Shown: positions 1 to 12,938 of the stretch, in pieces | Position numbering within the stretch: position 1 is the first letter of the stretch | Layout: each line of letters begins with the position of its first letter | Assembly: GCA_023846275.1 (NCBI GenBank) | Contig: CM043870.1 | Span: 12,967,527 to 13,031,526 of the forward strand | Length of the DNA: 64,000 bases | Direction: 5' to 3' | Source of the DNA: Vanilla planifolia | Taxonomy: Eukaryota; Streptophyta; Magnoliopsida; Asparagales; Orchidaceae | Notes under the pieces: model-generated | What the model was told of the DNA's origin: nothing | Seen by the model: the letters and a program-made list of their open reading frames with translations, nothing else | Databases searched by the model: none | Translations under genes and position numbers: made by a program

Positions 1-2390
1 TCCATACCCACTCTAGCAACAATACCCACTACCCACATGATGGTAGAACAATAGGAAATCCTAAATTTTCTTTTCAATTGTTCTAAAAAACAATAGAACT
101 ATATGATCACCCACTAAATTTCTTGAATAAGTGATGCCACTACATAATGCACCACCCAATCCAGTGTTCACCCACCTTACTGTCCTTTTTGTTTTTTGAT
201 TTTCCAAATTACTTGAGGTTTTTGCACTCTTTATTCATTTTTTAATTTCATTGTCACAATAGAAATAATTATATCATGTTGTTTTCCTAGTGCTGGATTA
301 TTGGCATGTCCATTATAGTGGATGAACTTAAAATACATGAGAGTTCCACCTAATTCTTCAAATTTTGTACCTAAGTATATGCATAATAAGTAGGCCCTTC
401 CTTCACTTCCCTATTACTTGATGGACTACTATTTTTATTAGAAATAGAATAGACTTCTCCGTATATTTTCTACTCCAGTATCCATTCTATCTTATGTGAT
501 GTTGCTTTGTGCCCCTCTTGCCTAATGCAAGACCTTCACCTTTTCAATACTTGTATAATACTCTCTTGTTTACATTGCTTTTCCACCTCCTACCTACCTA
601 TATAATTTCCTCTTATAGTCTACAACTACTTTGATGGTGTCATTAGCCTCTTTTTCCTTTGTTGGATTACAATCCAATGATCTACACCTTGTTTCTTCTC
701 ATTATGTTCCTCTGGACCAATTTGTAAAAAAATAGCTTCCTCATTCTTATTCTCTTCAATTCTGATTTATAAAGGACATGATCTCTCACCTATCACAATA
801 GTGAGTACCAACTAGTTGGTACACATGATCTAGAGGCATGACCCACCATGCCACCTATGAGGAAAATCATGGGTAACCTCTCATACTAGAACCATTGAAA
901 GAATTGACACAAGGGCCATTAATCCACATTCCTGCTCTAAGTAGTTTGCAAAGGTTTATTCTGATACACTTCCTAGCAATGGATGATGGTTGCATATCTA
1001 TTATCCAAACATCAATCTTTATAGGATCCCTTAAAGCTTTGGAAATGTGTAATATGTTATGTGTCCTAATATGCAAGTGGGAGCATCAAATACTAAATCT
1101 AGACTAGAGTGCACATACTTGTTGAAGTAATAGGTCTAAATTTATGTGTTAACATGTCCAACACCATTGCAAGTCTAGAAACTTGCCATGGTCCTCCCAG
1201 CCACACATAATCTCTATAATCAACTATGATTTAGAAAGATATACCCAATCATCAAGTCTAGGACCCTAAATCTTTTCAAATGGCCTCACTTACTCTATAT
1301 TGCTCTGGCTATCCATTGGAATGACTGATGGCCATTGTGCACTCTAATGATGTGGTCAAATTGGTGGTCATGAATACATCATTCACAGGCCTCATTTGAT
1401 AGATGAATTTCATCATTAATTATGAAAGAGGCATCCTTAGGTGCTAGCATCTTAACATCAAAATTAATTGGTCTATCCAAGAAGTTAATATGGGGAGGTC
1501 TCATTACTGATGAATTAGCACTATCCATTTTCTCTCTGTAAGTGCCTTCTTAAAACTGACCTTAGTTGAGTGATGTAGCTCATGTTTACTATTTCAATTA
1601 TTAGCCTCTTGACCCTTGCTACATTTTGACAAACAACATGTTCACAGCAACAAAAAACACCCTCAACAACATGATTTGGGTAAGGTGACTTCTTTTATGA
1701 AACAATATAAATTTTAGCATGTATAATTAAATCCCATTCATTATCTAGTGGATTCAGTTTTTTTCCTTTTCCTAAAGTATTATGCATAATGTAGCACATT
1801 GTGCTCTTCAAAAATATTCCCATCACAGCCAACCTCCTCCAACTGCGACACTTTCATAGAATGAACTACCTTTTGCCCTACACAGTGTTGAAATTCCCCT
1901 TCAATTGCTATTTCCTTGATAGTATGTACAACTCTAGCATCTTTGATTATTTTGATGAGACTATTTGACTCCAATGTCTCTCTAGCTGAATGTAGAAAAT
2001 TAGTATATGTAGAATTTGATGTGGAAACCTATAGCAAATTGACTTTTGTGTTCTTCATTGACTTTCATGATTTTGCTTCTATTGTTGTTCACCATTGCCC
2101 AATGTGTACTAAGATGTTTAGGAATTCTACTTTGATTTCTAAAGCTACTTAAAAATGACCGCAATAAATAGATAATCATATGCATGCCTTAAGCATACTG
2201 GCAAAGTAGGGCACATCCAAACTCCATCTACCACTCCTGTATCACCTCTCATCGTTGCCAACGTCATTGACCAACCCATAGTGTGTCGACTTCAACGTGT
2301 ACGACATCATTCGCTGCATACATAGCACTCATCTGTTGCATCTACACAATTCCTTCAGATATGGCCTTTGGGATTTGGGAGGTCTTTGGG
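1..2390 (-). mobile_element. LINE copy I (5' portion, ORF1 side), decayed
   Basis: This is the upstream (ORF1-side) part of an antisense L1-like LINE whose endonuclease and RT lie left of the window. It aligns by eye with the upstream parts of copies II (about 7000-9250), III (about 45680-47900) and VII (about 58420-60500). Shared landmarks include the CTTAGCCATCTG-like block and the gTTTTTTgATTTTC block near position 200. No intact frame remains; the longest open stretches are under 80 codons. Its right end abuts a remnant of 18S sequence (2391-2410), as expected of the 5' end of a target-primed insertion. Identity rests on homology to copies whose domains are readable, not on a protein seen here. 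Confidence 0.72.
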
Positions 2391-2410
2391 TTCAAAATTC
2401 TTTGTGTTCC
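2391..2410 (+). repeat. 18S target-site remnant between LINE copies I and II
   Basis: TTCAAAATTCTTTGTGTTCC matches the plant 18S segment AATCAAAGTCTTTGGGTTCC except for a few substitutions. The same 18S segment ends the intact 5' part of the 18S pseudogene at 30169-30188, immediately before a LINE. I read it as the target-site duplication left between two LINEs inserted at the same 18S position. Confidence 0.75.
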
Positions 2411-4049
2411 ATTAAAAATAAAAGGCTAAAGCCTATATCATGGTCACCTTAACAAGGTTCATCCATAAAATCAGAAACTAGGCAATACAAAAGTAGTTTT
2501 GGAACAGACATTCCCAATTCCCAAATAAATTATACAAAAGAGCATGACACACAACTCAATCGACTGCATAATTGTCGTGACACTTTATGTAGGGTAGTTT
2601 GAAGGATTTCATACCCTAAAAATAAGTAATAGCACTATGATAGGTACTCCTATTCATTCTAGACACAAGATATTAGTTCACTCAAATAGTAGTTGTTGTA
2701 AAGTTTGATTTAATCTCCAAAATATGCATATTAGGAAGTAACATTCTCAAGAGCTATATAGCTTCAAGAATACTAGTAGTCTCCATGGTACAATTGACTT
2801 ATCTTGAATAATAATACCAATTCTCCCATATAGATTATGTCACACAACTATGGTACAATTGGGTTAACCAAACAAATTGGAGGTGCCCAATAAGTAACAA
2901 ATAGCCCCAAAAGGCTGTCAGAGCTCCCACTAGATGGGACAAGAGAAATGGAACAAGAAATAGTAGAAAATTGAGTAATTCTTTAGAGTGTGGTTAAATT
3001 AACCACCTTGTCTAAGTGTGTAAAGAAATTTTTGTTGATACAAAGGTGATATCGTGATAAAGTAGAAAATGTATTTGAATGAGATGTACTTATGGCGCAT
3101 ATGTTCATTGGCATTTAGTTAAGAAGTTAACTTGAAAATTAAAAATACTTGCCATTTACCCTATCAAGCTTGAGATTAGCATTTGCATTGTTGTTGGGCC
3201 AAAATTCCTTTGCATTATGACATTCTCATAAGCTATGTTGTACATCCTCCATAGAATTACATCCCCATGAACAAAACATTGGCATTTTGATCCATCTTGC
3301 ATATAGATAGGACGAAGTAGGATGCAAATTCTAGACTAACCTTAGGCTACAACTCTATGCATCCTCTCTTTTTAAGCCAAACTATCAACTATCAAAGATA
3401 CCATTATTTTGAGTAATCTACACATTTGTGATGTATAACATGGAATATAGAAACTATTTTTTCCAAAAATAAATGGATCTGAATGCCTGAACCCATAAAC
3501 TATCTTCTTGAGCCATAACTCACCTATAATGCTTTATTATCAATGCTACCTATCATGTCAATAGACTACACTCTGAGTCTTGCACACTCCTTAAGAACAT
3601 TTGTCAATTCTGAGTAGGCATAATGTAGTGTGGTTCTAACATTAGAACTACTCCACAAGTATTGATGCATCAATTTCTCCATCTTAGCAATAATACCACT
3701 AAAAAAAAATTAACGAGTGAGTAATGTAATATGGATGAATAATAGCCAATATGAAGTCGATCATGACAATATGCTCCGTCATCGATAGTGATCTGGTCTT
3801 TTACCTTGACAAAAAGTTTTCAACTTGATCAATTTTAAATTTGAAGTATTTTTTGAATTTTAATTGCTATAGTAGGCATGCCTAGATATTTCAATTTAAT
3901 AGCTTTACTCATATGTAACTTTCATTCTATCATCTTTCTTCACTTTCATTTCATCTCCTTGCGAAACAATAGCCTATAGTTTTTAAAACTTACCACCATA
4001 TTTGAGTGTTGCCTATACTGCTTCATAATGTCAACAAATGTCCTCTCTA

Positions 4050-4830
4050 TATAACAATTAGTTTATGTGTAAATCATGATGTCAACAGCACATATAAGGT
4101 GTGTAATCTTTAGGTAGGAAGTTCCAATCTTAATCTCAATAGAGGTGTCTTGCTGCACTTAGAACTAAAAATGCCAAAAGAGATATACATGCAAAATTTT
4201 AAAAATGTCTAGTGAAAATAAAGACCCCTATCTAAGACCCATGATAGTTTCAATCAATTGAATGTAGATACTATTAAACATAATCCCAAACCTTAGTATA
4301 TATATACAATCCAATCACAACAAAAGTTTTAACAACTACAAATGCTTTAACATATCCAACATAAATTTCTAGTTGACCTTATCATAAGTCTAGTCTTTGT
4401 CTAACTTACTTAAATTAAACCTTCTTTGGAAGAAGGTAAGATTATAATAGCAACCACTTGCTATGACAAAAAATATATTATCAGATATAACAAGGCAAGG
4501 TACAAAAGCAACTTATTCCCTAGCTATAATATTAGCAAGCACCATCTTTAGTGTACCTACCAAAATTTTGGTCACAACTTTATAGATCATATTAAAAAGA
4601 TTAATGGGATAGAATTGTTTGAGTTTAGAAGAAGCTTTTACTTTTGGGATAAGAATGACCAATATGTCTTTTCACTATTTTGACATATTGCTATGTTTAA
4701 AGAATTATTTCACTATTGTGTCAATATTTTCTTAAGTAATGTTCCATTAATCATACATAAGCTCAATAGAGTTTCCATCCACTCTATGGGCTTATTTCAT
4801 ATAATAGATGATGTAGCATTTCTAATCTTA
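4050..4830 (-). pseudogene. decayed LINE reverse transcriptase, copy II
   Basis: The minus strand near 4063-4113 reads ITHLICAVDIMIYT, which aligns with the L1 reverse-transcriptase catalytic block (ISHLLFADDIMIFT type). The first catalytic aspartate is lost (ADD has become AVD). Further right, 4531-4640 and 4740-4800 match the N-terminal RT blocks that are readable as protein in copy IV (48842-49402). Several stops and frameshifts intervene, so it cannot make an enzyme. Confidence 0.7.
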
Positions 4831-5499
4831 TTGTGCTAATTAGAGCCATAAGAATTACTAGTTGCTCACTCTTGATATTTCTCAAAGGCTAAAAAGTTTT
4901 ATTTCTCAAAACTATACTTCTTACTTAAGACCTGCATGGAATGTCTTTAATCTTTGTCGAGAAGACACTAATTACCAACAATCAGTTTTCATGATGATGT
5001 ATATATTTCCTTATATACCTAGAAGTTGTTATTACCTAAACAAATATGTGTCTGGTCTATAACGGTAGCTCAATGAAGCTTGACATGCTGCTACCACCAC
5101 GCTTCTTCTAAAGCCATTACAATGTGGTAAGAAGTAGTACGTTGTGCCAAAAGCTCATGTCTTGAGTATGTTATTGCTCCATACTTAGATTCCTTAAGTT
5201 GAAGCTCCTTGATCTCCTGCTCCAACTAGCAAGGCTTATTAAGAATATTACCAAGCTCAACTACACTCCATTTGTTTAATGCTGTTAATGCTCTATTAAA
5301 TTTAGTGGATAGATTATCAATAAGATTTCCTTTGATAGTCCTTTTACAAGCTACCTACAATACACTACTTGAATATGGAAATGATAGCCATATCTTTTCA
5401 AACTAAGTTCTACAATCAATTTTATTCAATGATAACTAACTAATAGGAATAAGCAAAGGGTAGTGGTTAGAGTTGATGTGAGGATGATGTGTCACTTTA

Positions 5500-5700
5500 G
5501 CACACGAGAATTCTTACATACCATCAATATTCATAAAAGCTATATACACTCTTTCATATATATGAGGACTCCTCACCATATCAAGGCACAAATTGAACCT
5601 ATTCCTAATAAATCACATGTTAATTAGATTTAGATCATGAATGAAGTTGGAGAACTCATATTGATCCTACCATAACTAAATCTTTTTCTTATTTTCTCAT
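5500..5700 (-). pseudogene. decayed LINE APE-type endonuclease, copy II
   Basis: The stretch from the ATCAATATTCATAAAAGC block onward is collinear with the endonuclease block of copy VII (56168-56392), where the protein is readable. In this copy the frame is broken. Function is inferred by DNA homology only. Confidence 0.6.
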
Positions 5701-8357
5701 TCTACACATGTAAAGTGTTAGAATTCTCTACAATAATCCATGATCAACAAATTTTTTTTAATTCTTTGATATGGTCCTAAGATGCTTGATGGTTAATATA
5801 TACCACAGAACACTACCAATAACTATTGTTACTAGATCTCAATATGATAGTAACTTCCCATAAGGTTGAATCCATAATCTCAAGCTACACCTACTTTCTA
5901 CACAAAATCATAACACCCAAAATAACCTGGTCAAAGAAGGAAAAACTAGTTCCAATTCCTACCCGAAAGCTAACCCATCTCACACTTATTAAAGTTCTCT
6001 ACCCAAGTTTGCAAGAAAGTAATTATGAAGACTTTATTTTCCTTTACCAAGCATTGCAAGCAGCTATGAGACTTTGTAGGTCTAATCCCTCGAATATTCT
6101 ACACTACAAATGTAACCAGGTTTTATTAGCTAAAAAATGAGCCCCAAGGTAGACTACATACCTCTACAACACTCCTTATTATGCAATCTATATTTTAAAG
6201 GCACTACACATCCATAGTAGCACATGGGACTCAAATGCTTCATGAAATTCATTATGGTATTCAAAATAAGCCTACTTTCATAACTTGAGTTCCCCAAGTT
6301 AATTGTCCATAAATCACTTACCCAACATAAAGTGTAGCCCAAGATAGAAAGCTGTATCATTAGCCAACTGTTGAAGGTGGCACATCTCTCTTAAAAATAT
6401 AGTTTTGATTCTATACAGATAAAGTGGCAGCTTACCTTATAAACAATCTAATGAAATTCTTCTTACTCTAAAGGTGTTTCTCTAACCCAGCACATTGTTT
6501 CTCCCATTTAGCCTCTGGTGCACTTAATTGATATGGAGCTCAGATGTATAACAAATCTCTTAATGTCTAATTCTTGATAGCTCACTAATAATAATAAACT
6601 TGTTGACATTCCTAAATTGAAATAGAATTTTGCACAAAACCCTTCAGATAAGGTGCCCGATTATTCCACAGCAAATATGCCGAATCATTCCTTATGTTGC
6701 CATTCTGAATTATTCCTTTGCTACAAACACTGAAGAGAATCACATACAAGTTAATCACCATGTCTAGAAAAGAAGCAACATTACTTCTCTTTAACTTGTA
6801 GATGTGGGCATGCTCGAACAAAGCTTGAACTATATCCATCAAGATCAACATGACGTAGGTAACCCATTATCATTAGATTCTATTCCATGTCAACTTCATG
6901 AGATTAATAGCAATATAGTAGTAAGGTTACCTTCTTTGCCCTTATCTTCTCTAGTAAAAAGACCCAAAATTCATGGTAAGGTAAAGCCATAAGCAATACC
7001 AAATATAATTTTCAAGTGAGCCTAGTTACAACATAGCCATCTACAATTCCTTAGATGTTTTAAGGCAAAAGTGGCCACTACTCCATTATTTGGCTAATCC
7101 AACATTCTTTTGCAATATTTCCATTCATTGTTTTTTAATTTTAAAAATTTCATGGGATAATCATTATCCTTTTTTATTTTTATTATCATCTGAAAATTCA
7201 TTCTGTAGTTCCTTTGCCCCTTTCCTTAGCACCATGTTTTGCCACTATAATGGATGGACTTATATTGCATAATACTTCCACCTATTTTTAAAAAAAACTA
7301 GAACATAATCTATGAAGGACAACCATAGCCATCATCTAATTTCTTGTAACTTGATGGATATTTATTTTTATTTGTAATACTTACATTGTCCCCTACAATG
7401 TCTATTTCGCTACCCAAGTAGTCTTAGATGAACCCTTATTATGCCAAACATTCTTTGTTTAGCATGTACCCCTATGCATAACTTGCACTATATCTTTATG
7501 CTTGTTGTACTTACAAGTCTCCTACCTAGTCATATCTTTTCATTTATAGCCTTCCTTAGTTGTGTTACAGCGAACACTCTCCTCTTCTAGTTTGTAAAAC
7601 CATCCATAGTCCCTAACCATGTTGCTTCTCATCTTGAGCTTCTATCTCCACCTATATCAAAACTACCCTCACATTCTTATCTTAAATAAGTTCCATCTCT
7701 ATAAGATAGAAGCTCTCAATTGTTGCAACATTGTGAACCAGCCTGCTAATTATGCATATCATAGAAGCTTGTCTCACCATGCCAAAACTGAAGTAGATAA
7801 TGGGTAGCTCCTGAGACTCAAACCTTTGATAAATTCGACCAAATGGTCCATTAAGCCACCAATCCATTAATGAAATTGAAGTGACTTTGAATGGTCTATT
7901 TTTATACATAATCTAGTAAAAGATGACATCTACATGTCAATCATTCAATAAAAAGTCTGAATAGACTCACCCATGACTTTTGTTATGTGTAAATGTTCTA
8001 CATATCCTAATAAACAAGTTGGAGTGCCCAAAAGAAACCCAGACTAAGGAGCACATAATTATTGAAGTACTAGGATCAAAACAATGTGTCCATATATCCA
8101 ATCCTAATGCATGGCTTGTAACCTTCTAGAGTCCTCCCAACCATAGAGTCAAGAACTTGGAACACACTGAAGTGGCCCATCTACCACTGTGAACTATGGG
8201 AATCCATTGAAAATACGAACGACGACCATTCACACTACAACAAAATCATTCTAGGGACAACAAACTTGTCGACTACAAGCCACATTCAAATGGTGTATTT
8301 CATAATTAATTATAAAAGAGATATCACTTGGTGCACACGTCTTCAACTCAAAATTTG

Positions 8358-8798
8358 TTACTCTTTCCATTTAAATAACAAAGGGACATCCCATGGAACT
8401 GTTCTTATTATTGTTCTTTCCCCATCTCGAAAGGCCTCCTTGAAGCTCACCTTAACTAAGTTATTTACTAAATGATTTCCATTCAGAGAAGTTTCCTCCA
8501 GTTTCATTTCAACATTGCCACAAACACTTTGCATGCACTCTAAAAAATTACCTTCTTTTGTACCAATTGGACATGCAATAAGCTCCTTTGAGGTAGTACA
8601 TAATTTTGTTAGTTGATTCAACTTCAATTCATGATCTGGTAAGTTTGGATCTTTCACCTCCTTCCTTATCCATATTATCATGCTCACTTTCATAGTTAAA
8701 GCATTGTGTATCCTTAAAGATTCACTCACACTGTCCTTAGATGATTTATCATCATAGTAGAATTCATCCAAGTCTAATGCTTCTAGTGATGTCACCAC
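8358..8798 (-). pseudogene. ORF1-side open frame of LINE copy II
   Basis: This 146-codon open stretch lies in the 5' part of LINE copy II, where ORF1 is expected. It contains VKVSFKEAFRDGER, comparable to VSIRDALRGWR in the corresponding ORF of copy VII (59482-59769). I see no zinc knuckle or recognisable RNA-binding fold, so the ORF1 assignment rests on position and on the match between copies. It is the longest open frame in the decayed LINE array, but it has no intact start-to-stop context with the neighbouring segments and is most likely a relic. Confidence 0.5.
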
Positions 8799-9271
8799 AT
8801 TATCACAATCATTTCCTTGATGTCCACAACCACAATTTTCTTAATCATGGATTACAAGAATAAAACCAAGGTCCTCAAAATTTTTGCTTACTAGGGTCAA
8901 AACAACATCAATGGACACCCATGTTGAGGAACACCAAGCTAGTCCTTATTATTTTTTTTTGCTATCTTCCTTCGTTTAGAGCATGCAGTGATCACTAAAT
9001 CTCATATGTACTTAAGATATTGTTGATTTCATATTCATTTTAGAGCTTTTTCGATGGAGAATGAATTACAAACTCAAACATGTCTTCCAGTAAGCGACAA
9101 CTAAACTAGAAAAAAAAATTTTGCTACATTTTGTCCTTGCCTCAAAAATTTGCCACATACCTCCACCTACCCTTTGCTATAAAGAATACTATCACCTAGA
9201 TGGACATCATATTTTGACTATCTATCCTCCAACTATATGACCAACGTTACCAATGTTCCCTTCTACCAACC

Positions 9272-9964
9272 TGTGTGTGTAAGGTTGCAAGGCTAAAACA
9301 TAAAGTAATTGATGGAAGTGCACCACCAAAGGTGGAGTTTATTGCTTAATTTGAAAGCATCGAAAAGGTTATTTAATCTAAACATAGCAAAAATTAATAT
9401 ATTAAGAGATCATTCTTGATTTTATTAGTGAAGGTGCATGGTCATTCTTAGTTTGTGAAGAGATTTGTTCGGTTAATTATATTAATGAGTAATACTGCAC
9501 CCTTCTAACAAGCTATGTGTGGTTCAAGCCTTATGGCTTGCATCCTAAAAGTACTATGGCCATGTAAGCCATCAAAGTTTGAGAAAATAGTAGGTCTGTG
9601 ATGCCCTTAGATGTTATGGGACACATGCACGACACACTAATGTTTTCAACTATCCATTGTCATAGTTAAAAGGTCAAGGTAATCTTAAAAAATGTTCATC
9701 TTGATGGGAATAGATCATTTCAATGGTTGGTCATCAATGAGGAATTCCTAGTAAGCGCTATTCATTCATTTTCATTTATCATTTCCCTATCTTTTATACA
9801 AACTACCCATTGTTCCTACCTATTGAAAGATCTAGTTAAGTGATATCTACAATGCAAGAAATTTGCCACATGTTACTCTATTTTAAGTCTATTAAACCTT
9901 ATCATTTAGGGGAAGGAGAAGACATAACAATGTTTTCATATGTGAACTTGTGAAATTTTTATTG
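9272..9964 (+). pseudogene. 18S rRNA pseudogene, 3' part
   Basis: The segment follows plant 18S rRNA from the GGGGGGAGTATGGTCGCAAGG block (9272-9292, about 15 of 21 bases matching) to the 3' end. Readable landmarks are the GGCACCACCA region (AGTGCACCACCAAAGG near 9328), GAGGAATTCCTAGTAAGCG (9740-9758), CCTTATCATTTAGgGGAAGG and the terminal GGATCATTG equivalent near 9964. Differences are mostly C to T and G to A. The 5' part of this gene lies left of the window, beyond LINE copies I and II, which are inserted immediately upstream. It cannot give a functional rRNA. Confidence 0.92.
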
Positions 9965-10178
9965 ACAAGAGCTATGAATGATCAAGTGATATGTGAAACC
10001 TTTAGATAGCTATTCAATTTTGCATTCATCCATCAAACATGCTCCTTCTTATAGGTGGAGCTCAATGCCGTGGGGTATAAACTATGGACTATAGCCATGG
10101 TCATGTGCCAATGAAGAGAAAATGTTATGTTAGCAATGAGTCCATTATATGTTACTTAATGTAATGGGGCTCAATAAT
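9965..10178 (+). other. ITS1 relic
   Basis: This ~214 bp lies between the recognisable 18S 3' end and 5.8S start, the position of internal transcribed spacer 1. A spacer of similar length (60822-61042) lies in the same position in the third unit and shares segments such as the ATGAtCAAGTgAT block. Confidence 0.8.
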
Positions 10179-10349
10179 CAAACATCAAAAGAGTATTAAC
10201 AACAAATATCTTTGCTCACATACTTATGATCAATATAGAGAAATATGATACATGTTGTGAATTGTAGAATCAAATCAACCATCTATTTTTCTAATATAAT
10301 TTGCACCCAAGGATGTAAGCCAAGGGCACACTTACATGAGTGTAATGTG
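10179..10349 (+). pseudogene. 5.8S rRNA pseudogene
   Basis: It is collinear with plant 5.8S rRNA. Landmarks in order are ACAAATATCTTTGCTCAC (for ACGGATATCTCGGCTCTC), a GATgAAGAACGTAGC equivalent, TGTGAATTGTAGAAT (for TGTGAATTGCAGAAT), and a 3' end resembling CCGAGGGCACGTCTG (CAAGGGCACACTTAC). Length is near the usual ~164 nt. The many transitions, especially at former CpG positions, mark it as a pseudogene. Confidence 0.9.
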
Positions 10350-10592
10350 GCTTATTATTAGTAAGAGAAGGCTAGAATCATTGGTTTTTATGTTTCAACC
10401 AACGTTGGAGCCAATCAATGGCACCTAAGGTTGTAGCGTGGCATCTTCAAGTGTTTGGTGATTGTCAGTTGTAGATGTGGTAAGAGGTGCACACGTTCGA
10501 TTCTTGAGTCATTAGCTACTAGGAATTGATTTTGTATCACGACAAGCAAATGCTCCTCACAAATCCAAATCGATCCTCTATGGTGTGAAATT
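10350..10592 (+). other. ITS2 relic
   Basis: This is the spacer between the 5.8S and 26S relics. A homologous stretch occurs at about 61206-61330; both contain a TGTGGTAAGAGgTG-like block. The boundaries are approximate. Confidence 0.78.
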
Positions 10593-11602
10593 TTGACCCC
10601 ATGTTAGTTAGGCTACTCACTGAGTTTAAGCAAATAAATAAGTAGAGGAGAAAGAATTTATGAGGATTCTCTTTGTAATGGTAAGCAAAGTAAGGCTAGT
10701 ATAGTACACAAATCTGGTAGCTTAAAGCCTAATTTTTTTGTTTAGAGAGAGGTCCTCAGTGATAGATCTTGATCAAGTCCCTTAGAAGGGGCACTTGAAA
10801 GGGTGATTTGGATAATACCTAGTTCCTACATTATGTATTGTTAATGAGTCAAGCGTTTTGGGAATGCATTCAAAATTTTGTGGTAAATTTAGTCAAAGGC
10901 TAAATAATTACATGAGATCAACAACAAATGAGTACTATGAGGGAAAACAAAAAAGGGCATTGAGAAGAGAGTTAATGAATTCTTTAATTATTGGGAGGGA
11001 AGTAGATGGTGGTCGATGATGTGCCTTAGAAAGATGTAGAACATCATTAGATAATTTATTTAATGGCTCGAGGAATGGATTGGTAGGGCTCATCATCAAT
11101 GATGTGCCTTAGGAAGATTGTTTGATTACCTCCAGAGAAATCATCATCATGGACAGTCATAATGTTGGCCCTATTGATGCTTGTAATGGCAACACTATGT
11201 GAATTGGTGACCACTAGTTGGCTCCTCCTCTAGCTTGATTTAAACATGGACCGAGAAGTCTAGCATGCTTGCTAGTCTAAAGGTGAGCAAGCCCAAGAGG
11301 TGTAAGGAATTTGATTTGTGACTTCCTCATTCAACTGGTGAACCACAAATTAACCCAAATCTTTTGTAAAGAGTTTGGGTGAGAACATGCCAATAGAAAC
11401 CTAAAAGTTGGTGAACTATTCCTGAGCATGGCGAAGCCTAAGGGAACTCTGGTGGAGGCTTGTCGTGATACTAACATTGAAATCATTTGTTTAACTTTGT
11501 TTTATGGGAGAAATACAAATCAAACAATCTAGTATCTAGTTCCCTTCAAAGTTTCCTTGAGATAGTTGCAACCATAATTAGTGTTTTATTAGGTAAAGGC
11601 AA
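10593..11602 (+). pseudogene. 26S rRNA pseudogene, copy 1, 5' part (split by Tekay element)
   Basis: It starts with the 26S 5' signature (GACCCCATGTTAGTTAGG, then ACTGAGTTTAAGCAAATAAA for the GAGTTTAAGCATATCAATAA block). It continues through the region equivalent to GAGTCTAACATG...GTAAGGCGCAAGGAAGCTGAT (11258-11310) and the AACTCTGGTGGAGG block (11445-11458). It is cut at the GGTAAAGCGAATGATTAGAG block by the Tekay retrotransposon and resumes at 22545. It is about 1 kb long, as expected for this part of 26S, and transition-rich. Confidence 0.92.
11598..11602 (+). repeat. target-site duplication GGCAA (left)
   Basis: GGCAA directly precedes the 5' LTR and recurs at 22540-22544 directly after the 3' LTR. 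A 5-bp duplication is normal for Ty3/gypsy integrases. Confidence 0.97.
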
Positions 11603-11964
11603 TGTTATACCCGGTAAAATTTTATGTATTTGATCTTTAATAAATTAATTGTGGCTTGGATGATTTCGAATCGACAGTAGGATGAGCCAGGAACTCAATT
11701 GTAGGCTATTGGAATTTCTGAAATCTTTTGGGAATTTTTCGGAGCACCGAGGAATTTTTAATTAATTTTCCCTGTTTAATTAGATTTATTGGATTTTTAG
11801 AAATTCGAAAATCCATTTAAATTAAACCGGAAATTGGTTTACCGCGCGTGAACCGGACCGGAACGGTTCAGCGGAGGCGGAGACGGTTCGCCGAGTGAGT
11901 TTGCGCGTGCGTTCTGATAAGCTGATCGGACGGTCGTGATCGACGGTTGGGATTGAACCGGCTG

Positions 11965-12064
11965 ATCGGGTGCTTACCGTGTCGATAGCGTGTCGACAGC
12001 GCGTATCGGGTGCTTACCGTGTCGAAAGCGTGTCAACGGCGCGTAATGGGTTTCACCGTGTCGG
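11965..12064 (+). repeat. 40-bp tandem repeat in LTR U3 (5' LTR)
   Basis: Two 40-bp units (11965-12004 and 12005-12044), each starting ATCGGGTGCTTACCGTGTCG, are followed by a degenerate partial third unit. They end just upstream of the TATA box, a usual place for enhancer-like repeats in U3. The same block is at 19698-19797. Confidence 0.9.
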
Positions 12065-12069
12065 CCAGA

Positions 12070-12080
12070 AATATAAAACC
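12070..12080 (+). promoter_or_regulatory. TATA box of the LTR promoter (5' LTR)
   Basis: AATATAAAACC lies about 470 bp into the LTR, at a sharp junction from repeats to a leader-like sequence (CTCGCGAAACGATTAGGGTT). Transcription would start roughly 12100-12110, giving a short U3 and a very long R-U5. The identical site in the 3' LTR is 19803-19813. Confidence 0.75.
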
Positions 12081-12715
12081 CTCGCGAAACGATTAGGGTT
12101 TGTTCGGCCGACCGATAGAGAGAGTTTTTCCGGCGTACGGCGCGTGATTCCGGCGGCCTGGCAAGGGGCTTTTTGTGCCTGGAGATTCACGGGAACGAGG
12201 AGAGTCAATTCGTACCGGATTCGTTCGGCGAGGAGCTGCGGCGAGCTACGGACGAAGTTCACCGTCGCCGGCGTCGTTGAGGTAGGAAATTCAGTTTAAA
12301 TTAGTGATTTAGTAGAAAATTAAAAGCATGAAATACTTTGCTTAATGAAAACAAGCATGTGGATGAAAATCGGATTTAATTGAATGCTAATTTGTGTCTT
12401 TTGCAAATTTCGGAATTTCCTGGAAAAATTCCCATTTCGCCGAAAAAAAATTTATTGATGCTTAGGAGCATGTTAGGAAATTGTTCTCCTTGTTCGCAGT
12501 CGCCGGAAATCGACGGAAGGATCGTAATGGTCGGCGATGGCGGCGGCTAGGGTTTCGCGGGCTTCGGACCGAGAAAGGAGAAGAGTTTAGATAATATCAA
12601 ATCTAATTAAGTAATTAATGATATTTACGCCATTTTATTAGTAATTAAAATTAATCCGATTAACGGATTATTAAGAAATTGGTTCGGCGGTGTCGCGGTT
12701 CAGCGCGAGAGTTCC

Positions 12716-12922
12716 GAACCGGCAGCGAAAACCGGTTCAGCGGGATTCGGCGCGGACGAACGGCGCGAAAGCCGAACCGGCAGCGAAAACCGGTTCCGCG
12801 GGATTCGGCGCGGACGAACGGCACGAAGGCCCGAACCGGCAGCGAAAACCGGTTCGCGGTTCAGCGCGGGTTTTCCGAACCGGCAGCGAAACCCGGTTCA
12901 GCGGAACGCGGGCGCGGACGAA
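12716..12922 (+). repeat. GC-rich tandem repeat in LTR (5' LTR)
   Basis: Four units start at 12716, 12774, 12833 and 12877, each with GAACCGGCAGCGAAA followed by ACCGGTTC. The first two are 58-59 bp and the third is shortened. Each unit contains an ACCGGTT palindrome core. Duplicated at 20449-20655 in the 3' LTR. Confidence 0.9.
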
Positions 12923-12938
12923 TGGCGAAGGAAAAACT

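Larger units (their letters stand above)
2411..9250 (-). mobile_element. LINE copy II, near full length (~6.8 kb), in 18S rDNA
   Basis: This is an antisense L1-like LINE lying between an 18S target remnant on the left (its 3' end) and resumed 18S sequence at 9272 on the right (its 5' end). From 3' to 5' on the minus strand it carries the shared 3' end and RNase H-type region (about 2411-2930), a linker, reverse transcriptase (about 3600-4830), endonuclease (about 5500-5700) and an ORF1-side region (about 6600-9250). All frames are broken. No poly(A) is seen at the 3' junction. No clear 18S duplication is visible at the right junction, so it is lost or too decayed to see. Confidence 0.82.

Noticed and set aside
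11970..12299. Small open frames repeated in both LTRs (109, 105, 83, 77, 69, 64 and 63 codons)
   Set aside because: They coincide with tandem repeats and leader sequence, are identical only because the LTRs are, and show no domain or consistent start context.
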